Shown one piece after another: positions 21,182 through 31,766 of a stretch of 64,000 nucleotides of DNA. The notes beneath the pieces were generated by a model. It ran no database searches. It was given only the letters and a program-made list of their open reading frames with translations, and was not told the DNA's origin. The DNA comes from Georgenia satyanarayanai (GTDB lineage: Bacteria; Actinomycetota; Actinomycetes; Actinomycetales; Actinomycetaceae). Every line of letters begins with the position of its first letter. The stretch's first letter is position 1. The stretch spans positions 234,890-298,889 of the forward strand of contig NZ_UETB01000003.1 in assembly GCF_900116375.1 (NCBI RefSeq), in the 5' to 3' direction. A program made the translations under genes and the position numbers.

Positions 21182-21250
21182 CGAGTACGCACATCCAGTC
21201 ACCTGGAGCGGCCCGGGAAGCGGTTGCCCGTGACCGGATGTGCGTACTCG
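21182..21250. terminator. large 15-bp-arm inverted repeat between ackA and aspA
   Basis: CGAGTACGCACATCC (21182-21196) and GGATGTGCGTACTCG (21236-21250) are perfect complements. GTCAC (21198-21202) and GTGAC (21230-21234) extend the stem after one mismatch, leaving a 27-nt loop. The position between two convergent stops fits a bidirectional terminator. The size and exactness also fit a dispersed palindromic repeat. Confidence 0.6.
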
Positions 21251-21260
21251 GCGGGTGAGG

Positions 21261-22777
<1,517 letters not shown>

Positions 22778-22778
<1 letters not shown>

Positions 22779-24175
22779 CAGTTCGGGCGGGTCATCGCGA
22801 CGACGTCGAGCGAGCTGTCGAGCTGCTCGGGGCTGATCTCCCCGCGCTCGACGTAACCCAGCTCCTCGACGGCCTCGCGGATCGTCGTGCCGTTCTTGAC
22901 CGCGTGCTTGGCGATCGCCGCGGCGGCCTCGTAGCCGATGACCCGGTTGAGGGGCGTGACGATGGACGGGGAGGACTCCGCGAGGGCGCGGGCCCGCTCG
23001 ACGTTGGCGGTGATGCCGTCGACGGTGCGGGTGGCCAGCGCGACGCTCGCGCCTGCGAGCAGGGTGATCGACTCCAGCAGGTTGCGCGCGATGACCGGCA
23101 GCATGACGTTGAGCTCGAAGGAGCCCGAGGCGCCGGCGAAGGCGATCGTCGCGTCGTTGCCGATGACCTGCGCGCTCACCATGAGCGTGGCCTCGGGGAT
23201 GACGGGGTTGACCTTGCCGGGCATGATCGAGGAGCCCGGCTGCAGGTCGGGGATGGCGATCTCGCCCAGGCCGGTGTTGGGGCCCGAGCCCATCCACCGC
23301 AGGTCGTTGCAGATCTTGACGAGCGAGACGGCGACGGTGCGCAGCGCTCCCGACATCTCGACCGCGCTGTCCTGGGCGCTCTGCGCCTCGAAGTGGTTGG
23401 TCGCCTCGGTGAGCGGCAGACCGGTGTTCTCGGCGATCTTCGCGATGGCCGCCGGTGCGAAACCGGCCGGGGTGTTGATCCCGGTCCCGACGGCGGTGCC
23501 ACCGAGCGCGAGCTCGGCCAGGCGCGGCAGCGCGGCCTCGACGCGGGCGATGCCGTAGCGCAGCTGGGTGGCGTAGCCGCCGAACTCCTGGCCCAGGGTC
23601 ACCGGCGTGGCGTCCATGAGGTGGGTCCGGCCGGACTTGACGACGTCGGCGAGCTCCTCGGCCTTGCGCTCCAGGGACGCCGCGAGGGTGTCGAGCGCCG
23701 GCAGCAGGTCGTGGACGACGGCGGCCGTGGCGGCGATGTGGATCGAGGAGGGGAAGACGTCGTTGGAGGACTGCGAGGCGTTGACGTGGTCGTTGGGGTG
23801 GACGCTGCGCCCCAGCAGCGTGCTCGCGATGTTCGCGACGACCTCGTTGGTGTTCATGTTCGACGACGTGCCCGAGCCGGTCTGGAAGACGTCGACCGGG
23901 AAGTGCTCGTCGTGCTCGCCCGCGATGACCTGCTCGGCGGCCTCGGCGACGGCCCGCGCGAGGTCCTCCTCGAGAACCCCGAGCTCGGCGTTGGTGAGCG
24001 CCGCGGCGCGCTTGACCTGCGCGAGGGCAGCGATGTGGTGACGCGACAGGCGCGTCCCGGAGATCGCGAAGTTCTCCACGGCGCGCTGCGTCTGGGCGCT
24101 GTAGAGGGCGCCGCGCGGGACCCGCACCTCCCCCATGGTGTCGTGCTCGATGCGGAAGGCCTCGTCCTGCGTCAC
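22778..24175 (-). CDS. fumC: class II fumarate hydratase
   Basis: Interconverts fumarate and malate in the TCA cycle. The 465 residues fit the oxygen-stable class II enzyme. Signatures: [49 protein letters not shown] and the catalytic loop [15 protein letters not shown] 24175 has a GGAG ribosome site; the open frame extends upstream, but that part is the shadow of ptsH and guaB3. It is paralogous to aspA, which it overlaps by one base. Confidence 0.95.
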
Positions 24176-24222
24176 TGCTGCTCCAAAACGTGGTGGGCGG
24201 GTAACTCGCGGTGCGGGTGGTG

Positions 24223-24492
24223 CTACTTCTCGTCCAGGTCCTTGCTCAGCAGCTCGGCGAGGGAGTCGAGGACCTCCTCGGCGCGCTCGCCCTCGGCGGT
24301 GAGGACGACGTTCTCCTGGTACTTGGCGCCCAGGGTCATGACCCCGAGGATGCTGGCGGCGTCGACGGGCGTGCCCCCCTCCTTGGCGATCTTCACCGGG
24401 ATGCCGGCCTCGCCTGCGGCCTTGACGAAGAGGGAGGCCGGACGGGCGTGCAGGCCGACCTTCGAGCCGATGGTGACGGTGCGCTCTGCCAT
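24223..24492 (-). CDS. ptsH: phosphocarrier protein HPr
   Basis: An 89-residue phosphocarrier of the sugar phosphotransferase system. The active-site His lies in [14 protein letters not shown], and the conserved serine loop is [12 protein letters not shown]. Enzyme I and sugar permeases are not in the window. It follows guaB3 by 8 bp and precedes fumC by 47 bp on the same strand, so it is probably cotranscribed. ATG 24492 has a GGAG ribosome site. Confidence 0.95.
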   Translation of the reverse strand: MAERTVTIGSKVGLHARPASLFVKAAGEAGIPVKIAKEGGTPVDAASILGVMTLGAKYQENVVLTAEGERAEEVLDSLAELLSKDLDEK

Positions 24493-24500
24493 GGGAACTC

Positions 24501-25634
24501 CTACCGGTTGTTGTTTGGCGTGTAGGGGGAGACGACGACCTCGACCCGCTGGAACTCCTTGAGGTCGGAGTAGCCGGTCGTGGCCATCGCCCGACGCAGG
24601 GCGCCGATGAGGTTGACGGTGCCGTCGGGGGTGTCGCTGGGGCCGTGGAGGATCTGCTCGAGGGAGCCGACGGTGCCCACGCGCACGCGCTCGCCGCGCG
24701 GCAGCTGCGGGTGGTGGGCCTCCGAGCCCCAGTGCCAGCCGCGCCCGGGCGCCTCCTGCGCGCGGGCGAGGGAGGAGCCGAGCATGACGGCGTCGGCCCC
24801 GACCGCGACGGCCTTGACGAGGTCGCCGGAGCGGCCCACCCCGCCGTCGGCGATGACGTGGACGTAGCGGCCGCCGGACTCGTCGAGGTAGTCGCGGCGC
24901 GCGGCGGCGACGTCGGCGACGGCGGTGGCCATCGGGGTGTGGATGCCCAGGGAGGTGCGGGTCGTGTGGGCGGCGCCGCCGCCGAAGCCGACGAGGACGC
25001 CGGCCGCGCCGGTGCGCATGAGGTGCAGGGCCGCCGTGTAGGTGCCCGCGCCGCCGACGACGACGGGCACGTCGAGCTCGTAGATGAAGCGCTTGAGGTT
25101 GAGCGGCTCGGCCGTGGACGAGACGTGCTCGGCGGAGACCGTGGTCCCACGGATGACGAAGAGGTCGACGCCCGCCTCGACGACGGTGCGCCAGTGCTGC
25201 TGGGTGCTCTGCGGGGAGAGCTTGCCGGCCACGGTGACGCCGGCGGCGCGGACCTCGTGGAGCCGCTGGGTGATGAGCTCTGGGACGATCGGGGCGGAGT
25301 AGATCTCCTGCATGCGCCGGGTGACCTCGGCGCCCTCGAGGGTCGCGATCTCCTCGAAGAGCGGCTCCGGGTCCTCGTAGCGGGTCCACAGGCCCTCGAG
25401 GTCCAGGACCCCGATGCCGCCGAGCTTGCCGAGGAGGATCGCCGTCGCCGGGCTCATCACCGAGTCCATCGGCGCGGCGAGGACGGGGATGTCGACGTAG
25501 TACGCGTCGATCTGCCAGCCCACCGAGACGTCCTGGGGGTCACGCGTGCGGCGGGAGGGCACCACCGCGACGTCGTCGAAGGAGTAGGCCCGTCGTCCCC
25601 GCTTGCCTCGGCCGATCTCGATCTCGTTGCTCAC
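24501..25634 (-). CDS. guaB3: GuaB3-family IMP dehydrogenase-related protein
   Basis: A 377-residue TIM-barrel protein of the IMPDH/GMP-reductase superfamily without CBS domains. It has the actinobacterial GuaB3 N-terminus ([25 protein letters not shown] shortened here to its first part) and the [11 protein letters not shown] and VMLGSSLA phosphate-binding segments. The catalytic loop reads [16 protein letters not shown], with His where IMPDH and GMPR have the nucleophilic Cys (GSICTTR), so classical covalent chemistry is doubtful. GTG 25634 has a TAACCT -10 seven bases upstream and is probably leaderless. It heads the guaB3-ptsH-fumC-aspA cluster. Confidence 0.9.
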   Translation of the reverse strand: MSNEIEIGRGKRGRRAYSFDDVAVVPSRRTRDPQDVSVGWQIDAYYVDIPVLAAPMDSVMSPATAILLGKLGGIGVLDLEGLWTRYEDPEPLFEEIATLEGAEVTRRMQEIYSAPIVPELITQRLHEVRAAGVTVAGKLSPQSTQQHWRTVVEAGVDLFVIRGTTVSAEHVSSTAEPLNLKRFIYELDVPVVVGGAGTYTAALHLMRTGAAGVLVGFGGGAAHTTRTSLGIHTPMATAVADVAAARRDYLDESGGRYVHVIADGGVGRSGDLVKAVAVGADAVMLGSSLARAQEAPGRGWHWGSEAHHPQLPRGERVRVGTVGSLEQILHGPSDTPDGTVNLIGALRRAMATTGYSDLKEFQRVEVVVSPYTPNNNR

Positions 25635-25641
25635 GCACGCC

Positions 25642-25665
25642 AGGTTACCCGGCGGTCGGTAGATT
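25642..25665. promoter_or_regulatory. compact divergent leaderless promoters of guaB3 and the Rieske gene
   Basis: In the 38-bp gap, the minus-strand -10 TAACCT occupies 25642-25647 (7 bases before GTG 25634). The plus-strand -10 TAGATT occupies 25660-25665 (7 bases before ATG 25673). The two -35 regions must lie in or beyond each other's -10 region, so RNA polymerase binding is likely to be mutually exclusive. Confidence 0.6.
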
Positions 25666-25672
25666 GCGGCTC

Positions 25673-26089
25673 ATGGTCTGCGCGCACCCCTCCGGCCCGT
25701 CCCGTCGCCAGGTCCTCACGTGGGCGGGAGCGGGCGCCGCGGCGCTCACGCTCGCCGCGTGCTCGGGCGAGGAGGACGCGCCGCCGCCGGAGCCCGGTGA
25801 GCGGCTGGTCTCCCTCGACGAGGTCCCGGTCGGCGAGTCGGTCTCGGTCCGCACGAGCGAGGGCGCCGAGGTCGTGGTCACCCGGGTGAGCGAGGAGGAG
25901 GTCGTCGCACTCAGCGCCGTGTGCACCCACCAGGGCTGCACGGTCGTGCGGGAGGCCGAGGACCTCTCCTGCCCCTGCCACGGCTCGCGGTTCGCGGTCG
26001 CCGACGGCGCCGTCCTCCAGGGCCCCGCGGAGGAGCCCCTCCCCCGTGTCGAGGTGCGTGTCGAGTCCGGAGCCGTCGTCACCGTCTGA
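25673..26089 (+). CDS. Tat-exported Rieske [2Fe-2S] lipoprotein
   Basis: A 138-residue protein with a twin-arginine signal (SRRQVLTWAGAGAAALTL) ending in a lipobox (LAAC, Cys30). A small Rieske domain follows: C84-T-H86 with Cys89, and C100-P-C102-H103. The cluster ligands are Cys84, His86, Cys100 and His103, with Cys89-Cys102 as the disulfide typical of high-potential Rieske proteins. It should be a membrane-tethered extracytoplasmic electron carrier. No cytochrome bc or oxidase genes are adjacent. ATG 25673 is chosen because the Tat motif follows and a TAGATT -10 lies 7 bases upstream; a TTG 9 bases earlier is less likely. Confidence 0.88.
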   Translation: MVCAHPSGPSRRQVLTWAGAGAAALTLAACSGEEDAPPPEPGERLVSLDEVPVGESVSVRTSEGAEVVVTRVSEEEVVALSAVCTHQGCTVVREAEDLSCPCHGSRFAVADGAVLQGPAEEPLPRVEVRVESGAVVTV

Positions 26090-26127
26090 CGGCGCTCGGT
26101 GCGCGCTCGGCGCGACGGGCGAGAAGG

Positions 26128-26844
26128 TCAGGGGGCGGGAGTGAGGGCGGGGAGCCACTCGGGCTCGGGCCCGGGGCCGGTGAGGCCCTGCTCGGTCCGC
26201 CAGGAGCTGAGCTCGGCCGCCCACTCGCGGTGGCACTCGCGCTGCCACGTGTGGAGCTCCGCCAGGCTGCGGGCGGACAGCTCCGGGAAGGCGCGGACGA
26301 GGCAGTCGAGCACCTCCAGCGTGGCGGCGACGTCGACCTCGGCGGTGTGCAGCCGGGCGAGGGCCTCCACCCGGTAGTGCTGGCACAGGTCGACGAGCTT
26401 GCGGGCCCCCTCCCGCGATCGGTCGAGAGCCCGGTCGAGGACGAGCGGGTCGAGCACCGGGCCCGGCGCGCGACCGAGCCGCGCGGCGAGCGTGGGCAGC
26501 TGCCAGCGGGCGAGCTCGTGGTCCAGCAGCGTGAGGTCGAAGCTGGCGTTGTACGCGACGACGGGGATCCCCGTGCGGAAGGCCCCGGCGATCTCAGCGG
26601 CGATCTCCTCCAGCGCCACCCGCGCGACCATCCCCTCGGCGCGGGCGTGGTCGGTGGTGATGCCGTGGATGTCGCTCGCGACGGTGGGGATCTCGACGCC
26701 GGGGTCGATGAGCCAGGTCCGCTGCCGGCTGGCGGCAGGCCCGCGCAGGACGAGGGCGGCCGTGACGATCCGGTCCTCGCGCACGTCGACCCCGGTGGTC
26801 TCGGTGTCGAAGCCGAGCAGTGGTCCGTCCGTCCAGCCGTCCAT
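26128..26844 (-). CDS. DEDDh 3'-5' exonuclease (DnaQ-like)
   Basis: A 238-residue exonuclease related to the DNA polymerase III epsilon subunit. ExoI is GFDTETTGVD, ExoII NASFDLTLLDHE, ExoIII HTAEVDVAAT, giving the complete DEDDh set of metal ligands and catalytic His. The C-terminal 60 residues are Trp/Glu-rich without a recognised domain. Actinobacterial stand-alone proteins of this kind may act in RNA or DNA end trimming; a true polymerase subunit role is not shown. ATG 26844 follows a GAGGGGA ribosome site. It lies 87 bp downstream of guaB on the same strand. Confidence 0.88.
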   Translation of the reverse strand: MDGWTDGPLLGFDTETTGVDVREDRIVTAALVLRGPAASRQRTWLIDPGVEIPTVASDIHGITTDHARAEGMVARVALEEIAAEIAGAFRTGIPVVAYNASFDLTLLDHELARWQLPTLAARLGRAPGPVLDPLVLDRALDRSREGARKLVDLCQHYRVEALARLHTAEVDVAATLEVLDCLVRAFPELSARSLAELHTWQRECHREWAAELSSWRTEQGLTGPGPEPEWLPALTPAP

Positions 26845-26931
26845 GCCCGTCCCCTCACCCACGGTGCGTGCCGTCGTCCATGGCGTCACTGTGCCAGAGG
26901 GCACCGACATCACGGGCGAGCCACGGACGCG

Positions 26932-28488
<1,557 letters not shown>

Positions 28489-29403
28489 TCACGGGACGGT
28501 GGCCGCGATCTCCGCCACCGCCGCCGCCGCCGTCCGCACCCGGTGGACGTGCGGCAGCCACAGGGAGGGGCTCTCGTCACCGAGGAGGAAGACGTTGACG
28601 TCTCCGCGCTCGGAGCAGCGGGTGACGACGTCCTCCGCGCCCGGCGGGTTGCCGATCACCGCGAGCACGGTGGCCTCACCCTCGGGCAGCCACGCGAGCG
28701 GCTCGGCGTCCACGGGCAGGTGCTCGGCTGGCACGACGAGCGCACCGACACCGGCCTCCGCCAGCCCACCGGCGATGACGTGCGCCGCCACGCGATCGGC
28801 TGCGGCGGCGAGGACCCGGACCGGCGCCGTTCCGGAGACAGCACGCTCGCGGATCGCCTGCATGAGACCGACCTGCATGACGCCGTGCGGATCGTTGCCC
28901 GGGCGCTGGGCGAGGCGGTGGCGTCCCTTGTCGACCATCTCCGCCGCGGGCCGCACGAGGTCGGTCCACACGGCCACCACCCCGGCCTCCCGGGTGGCGC
29001 GGCTGAGCATCCGGTGGACGCGCCGCAGGTCCGGCTCGACGGCGGCCGCCGCGAGGGTGAGCGGGTCGAGGGCGAGGGAACCGTCGTCGGCCTCCTCCGC
29101 GGGCCCGGTCTCCTGCCCGTCGCGGGAGTCGGCGCTACCGGACTCGGTGGCGATACGAGCGGCGTCGACGGGCGCGACCCCGCGCAGGGTGAGGCGCCGC
29201 ATCGTCTGGAGGCGGGCGACGTCGTCGGGCGTGTACCGACGGTGGCTGCCCGCCTGGTGCGCCGAGGGCCCCAGGCCGTAACGGCGGTCCCACGTGCGCA
29301 GGGTCGAGGCGGCCACGCCCAAGGTACGCGCAACGGCCGCCACGGTGAGGGGCGCAGCGTCCATCCGGGAGTCCCCGCCCGATCCGGGGGTCGCTCGAGC
29401 CAC
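28489..29403 (-). CDS. MerR-family regulator with CarH/LitR-like C-terminal region
   Basis: A 304-residue regulator. The N-terminal MerR winged helix (about 15-80) includes LTVAAVARTLGVAASTLRTWDRRYGL and the wing SHRRYTPDDVARLQTMR. After an acidic linker, residues about 115-300 resemble the helix bundle plus Rossmann layout of CarH/LitR B12 photoreceptors, but the DxHxxG and EH ligand motifs are not visible, so cobalamin binding is unlikely. GTG 29403 has an excellent ribosome site (GAAGGAGGA). The open frame upstream lacks one. It precedes guaB on the same strand with a 48-bp gap. Targets unknown. Confidence 0.75.
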   Translation of the reverse strand: MARATPGSGGDSRMDAAPLTVAAVARTLGVAASTLRTWDRRYGLGPSAHQAGSHRRYTPDDVARLQTMRRLTLRGVAPVDAARIATESGSADSRDGQETGPAEEADDGSLALDPLTLAAAAVEPDLRRVHRMLSRATREAGVVAVWTDLVRPAAEMVDKGRHRLAQRPGNDPHGVMQVGLMQAIRERAVSGTAPVRVLAAAADRVAAHVIAGGLAEAGVGALVVPAEHLPVDAEPLAWLPEGEATVLAVIGNPPGAEDVVTRCSERGDVNVFLLGDESPSLWLPHVHRVRTAAAAVAEIAATVP

Positions 29404-29556
29404 CAGTCCTCCTTCGTCGGCCTCGATTCTGCACCCCGGCGACGGCGGGAGCACGTCCGCCGCGCCAGAGCGGCGTGGGGCGCGCACCCCTGCCCCGTTC
29501 ATGGCGCGCTCCATGCCCGTTCACGGATCGTTATCTGAACTACTTTCGCGAGGGGC

Positions 29557-29586
29557 TTGAACAATGCATGCATCGGTTGCTAGGTT
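29557..29586 (+). promoter_or_regulatory. predicted promoter of the whiB gene
   Basis: -35 TTGAAC (29557-29562), 18-bp spacer, -10 TAGGTT (29581-29586), leaving a leader of about 55 nt before the AAGGAG ribosome site and ATG 29646. A TGCATGCA palindrome lies in the spacer. Confidence 0.6.
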
Positions 29587-29645
29587 CATCCTCATTGGCC
29601 CCGCGGCACCGAGGTCGCGCACCACGGAAGTGAAGGAGTACGACG

Positions 29646-29936
29646 ATGGCAGAGCTCAGCAGGCTTCCCGGCCCGGTCATGGACCTCTGGGAGTGGCAGT
29701 ACCAGGGCAAGTGCCGTGAGGCCGACCCGAACCTCTTCTTCCACCCCGAGGGCGAGCGGGGCGGCACCCGGCGTCGCCGCGACGAGGCGGCCAAGGCCGT
29801 GTGCGCCGAGTGCCCGGTCATCCAGCAGTGCCGTGAGCACGCGCTCAAGGTCCGCGAGCCCTACGGCGTGTGGGGCGGCCTGTCCGAGGACGACCGCCAG
29901 CAGATCCTCACCACCCCGCTGCGCCGCGCGAGCTGA
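29646..29936 (+). CDS. WhiB-family iron-sulfur regulator (WhiD/WhiB3-like)
   Basis: A 96-residue transcription factor that binds a [4Fe-4S] cluster. Ligands are Cys23, Cys53, Cys56 and Cys62 (C-x29-CxxC-x5-C), followed by the YGVWGGL turn and a short basic C-terminus. The N-terminus (LSRLPGPVMDLWEWQ) and the FFHPEGERG segment match WhiD of Streptomyces and WhiB3 of mycobacteria, which tie redox state to sporulation or lipid metabolism. The target set here is unknown. It is followed by a strong bidirectional hairpin and the convergent groES. Confidence 0.93.
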   Translation: MAELSRLPGPVMDLWEWQYQGKCREADPNLFFHPEGERGGTRRRRDEAAKAVCAECPVIQQCREHALKVREPYGVWGGLSEDDRQQILTTPLRRAS

Positions 29937-29957
29937 CACCACACACCCGTCGTACGA

Positions 29958-29991
29958 CGAAGGGCCCCGGTCAGATGACCGGGGCCCTTCG
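29958..29991. terminator. bidirectional terminator between whiB and groES
   Basis: Perfect 16-bp arms CGAAGGGCCCCGGTCA and TGACCGGGGCCCTTCG with a 2-nt loop. It lies 22 bp after the whiB stop and 18 bp after the end of groES on the other strand, so it closes both transcripts. Confidence 0.9.
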
Positions 29992-30008
29992 CTTGTCCTA
30001 GAAGGACG

Positions 30009-30305
30009 TCACTTCTCGACGACGGCGAGGACGTCGCGCGCGGAGAGGATGAGGTACTCCTCGCCGGCGTACTTCACCTCGGTACCGCCGTACTTGCTGT
30101 AGATGACGACGTCACCCACGGCCACGTCCACGGGGACGCGGTTGCCCTTGTCGTCCACGCGGCCGGGGCCGACGGCGACGACGGAGCCCTCCTGGGGCTT
30201 CTCCTGGGCGGTGTCCGGGATGACGAGGCCAGACGCGGTGGTCTGCTCGGCCTCGAGGGTCTGCACGACGATGCGGTCCTCGAGGGGCTTGATGGAGACC
30301 GACAC
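30009..30305 (-). CDS. groES: co-chaperonin GroES
   Basis: A 98-residue GroES subunit, lid of the GroEL folding chamber. It starts [15 protein letters not shown]; the mobile loop ([19 protein letters not shown]) and the roof region ([13 protein letters not shown]) are present. GTG 30305 has a GGGGAGG ribosome site. It stands alone: the transcript runs into a strong terminator with no groEL after it, so GroEL must be encoded elsewhere. Expression should be heat-inducible through the CIRCE element at 30451-30477. The leader is about 125 nt. Confidence 0.96.
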   Translation of the reverse strand: MSVSIKPLEDRIVVQTLEAEQTTASGLVIPDTAQEKPQEGSVVAVGPGRVDDKGNRVPVDVAVGDVVIYSKYGGTEVKYAGEEYLILSARDVLAVVEK

Positions 30306-30436
30306 TGCGGACCTCCCCTTCGCATAGGTGAGTAACGGAACAAGGTCAGGTCGCACCGTCACCGGCGGGCCGCCGTCGCGGGGGTCGGCCCGTGGTTCTG
30401 GTGCAGTCACGGGGCCCGGGGGCCACCGCACCGCCA

Positions 30437-30465
30437 AATCTATGCCCGCGTTAGCACTCGGTCAA
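30437..30465 (-). promoter_or_regulatory. groES promoter
   Basis: On the minus strand, -35 TTGACC (30465-30460), a 17-bp spacer and -10 TAGATT (30442-30437). The -35 hexamer lies inside the CIRCE spacer, so HrcA binding would block polymerase. Confidence 0.75.
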
Positions 30466-30477
30466 GGCGAGTGCCAA
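30451..30477. promoter_or_regulatory. CIRCE operator (HrcA site)
   Basis: TTAGCACTC, 9-bp spacer, GAGTGCCAA. It matches the CIRCE consensus (TTAGCACTC-N9-GAGTGCTAA) at 17 of 18 arm positions. It overlaps the groES -35 and lies just upstream of the divergent methyltransferase gene. Confidence 0.92.
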
Positions 30478-30502
30478 CGAGTCGGGGACCTACGATCGTC
30501 GG

Positions 30503-31711
30503 GTGGACGCCCGTGCGCTGAGCAAGCTGCTCTCCCCCGAGGGCTGGGCCCTGCTGGGCCAGCTGCCGCCCTACGACGAGACGACCGCGCTGCCCCTGTC
30601 GAGCGCCCTGCGCGACCGGGGCCTGGACCCCGAGCTCGTCGCCGCCGCGATGACCCAGTCGCGGCTGCGTGCGAAGGGACGGGCCAAGTTCGGGGAGTTC
30701 GCCGACGGGATGATCTTCACCCAGGCGGGGCTCGAGCAGTCCACCCGCCTGACCGTCGCCGCGCACCACGCCGCACGCTTCGCGGCGGCCGGCGCCACGC
30801 GGGTGGCCGACCTCGGCTGCGGCATCGGCGGGGACGCGATGGCGATGGGCGCCCTCGGCCTGCCCGTGCTCGCCGTCGAGCTCGACGAGCTCACCGCCGC
30901 CGTCGCGACCGTCAACCTGCGCCACTTCCCCGAGGTCACCGTCGTCCACGGGGACGCGCTCGCCACCGACCTCGACGGCGTCGACGCCGTCTTCGCCGAT
31001 CCCGCCCGGCGCACCCGCGGCGGGCGGCGCGTCTTCGACCCGAGCGCCTACTCGCCGTCGCTCGACGACGTCCTCGCCCTGCGCGAGCGGGTGCCCGCCC
31101 TCGGGCTCAAGGTCGCCCCCGGGATCCCGCACGCCGGGCTGCCCGCCGACGCCCACGCCCAGTGGGTGAGCGTGGCGGGCGACGTCGTCGAGGCAGGCCT
31201 GTGGTTCGGGCCGCTCGCCCCCGAGGGCCCGGGGCGCAGCGCCCTCGTGCTCGACCGCGACGGCCACGCCCACCGTCTCACCTCTGAGGTCGAGGCCGCC
31301 GACGCTCCGGTGCGGGCCGGGCAGGTGCGGGACCTGGACCACTACCTCTACGAGCCCGACGGCGCGGTCATCCGGGCCGGGCTCGTCGCCCTCGCCGGGG
31401 AGGAGGTGGGCGCGGGCCTGGTGGCCGAGTCGATCGCCTACCTCACCGGCCCGCGGCTGGCCCACACCCCATTCCTCAGCGCCTACCGCGTGCTCGACTC
31501 CTTCCCCTTCGCGCTCAAGACGCTGCGGGCCTACCTGCGCGACCGGCAGGTGGGGACCGTGACGATCAAGAAGCGGGGCACGGCCGTGGAGCCCGGGCAG
31601 CTGCGCCGCCAGCTCTCCCCGAGCGGCCCGAACGCGGCGACCATCGTGCTCACGCGGGTCGCCGGCAGGCAGAGCGTCATCGTCGTCGAGCCCGTCGCCG
31701 CCCCCCGGTAG
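30503..31711 (+). CDS. class I SAM-dependent methyltransferase with THUMP-like C-terminal domain
   Basis: A 402-residue protein of an actinobacterial family. The Rossmann methyltransferase core has VADLGCGIGGDAMAMGALG (SAM binding) and an Asp-Pro-type motif FADPARR at the position of the catalytic loop in nucleic-acid methyltransferases. The C-terminal 90 residues (SFPFALKTLRAYLRDRQVGTVTIKKRGTAV in part) form the THUMP-like domain. An RNA substrate is likely but unproven. GTG 30503 has TACGAT six bases upstream and no ribosome site, so the mRNA is probably leaderless. The divergent groES CIRCE lies 26 bp away. Confidence 0.82.
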   Translation: MDARALSKLLSPEGWALLGQLPPYDETTALPLSSALRDRGLDPELVAAAMTQSRLRAKGRAKFGEFADGMIFTQAGLEQSTRLTVAAHHAARFAAAGATRVADLGCGIGGDAMAMGALGLPVLAVELDELTAAVATVNLRHFPEVTVVHGDALATDLDGVDAVFADPARRTRGGRRVFDPSAYSPSLDDVLALRERVPALGLKVAPGIPHAGLPADAHAQWVSVAGDVVEAGLWFGPLAPEGPGRSALVLDRDGHAHRLTSEVEAADAPVRAGQVRDLDHYLYEPDGAVIRAGLVALAGEEVGAGLVAESIAYLTGPRLAHTPFLSAYRVLDSFPFALKTLRAYLRDRQVGTVTIKKRGTAVEPGQLRRQLSPSGPNAATIVLTRVAGRQSVIVVEPVAAPR

Positions 31712-31766
31712 CAGCTGCAGCGGTCCAGTGGCGGCGCATCGCGCCCGTGGACGGCATCATGGCCTC

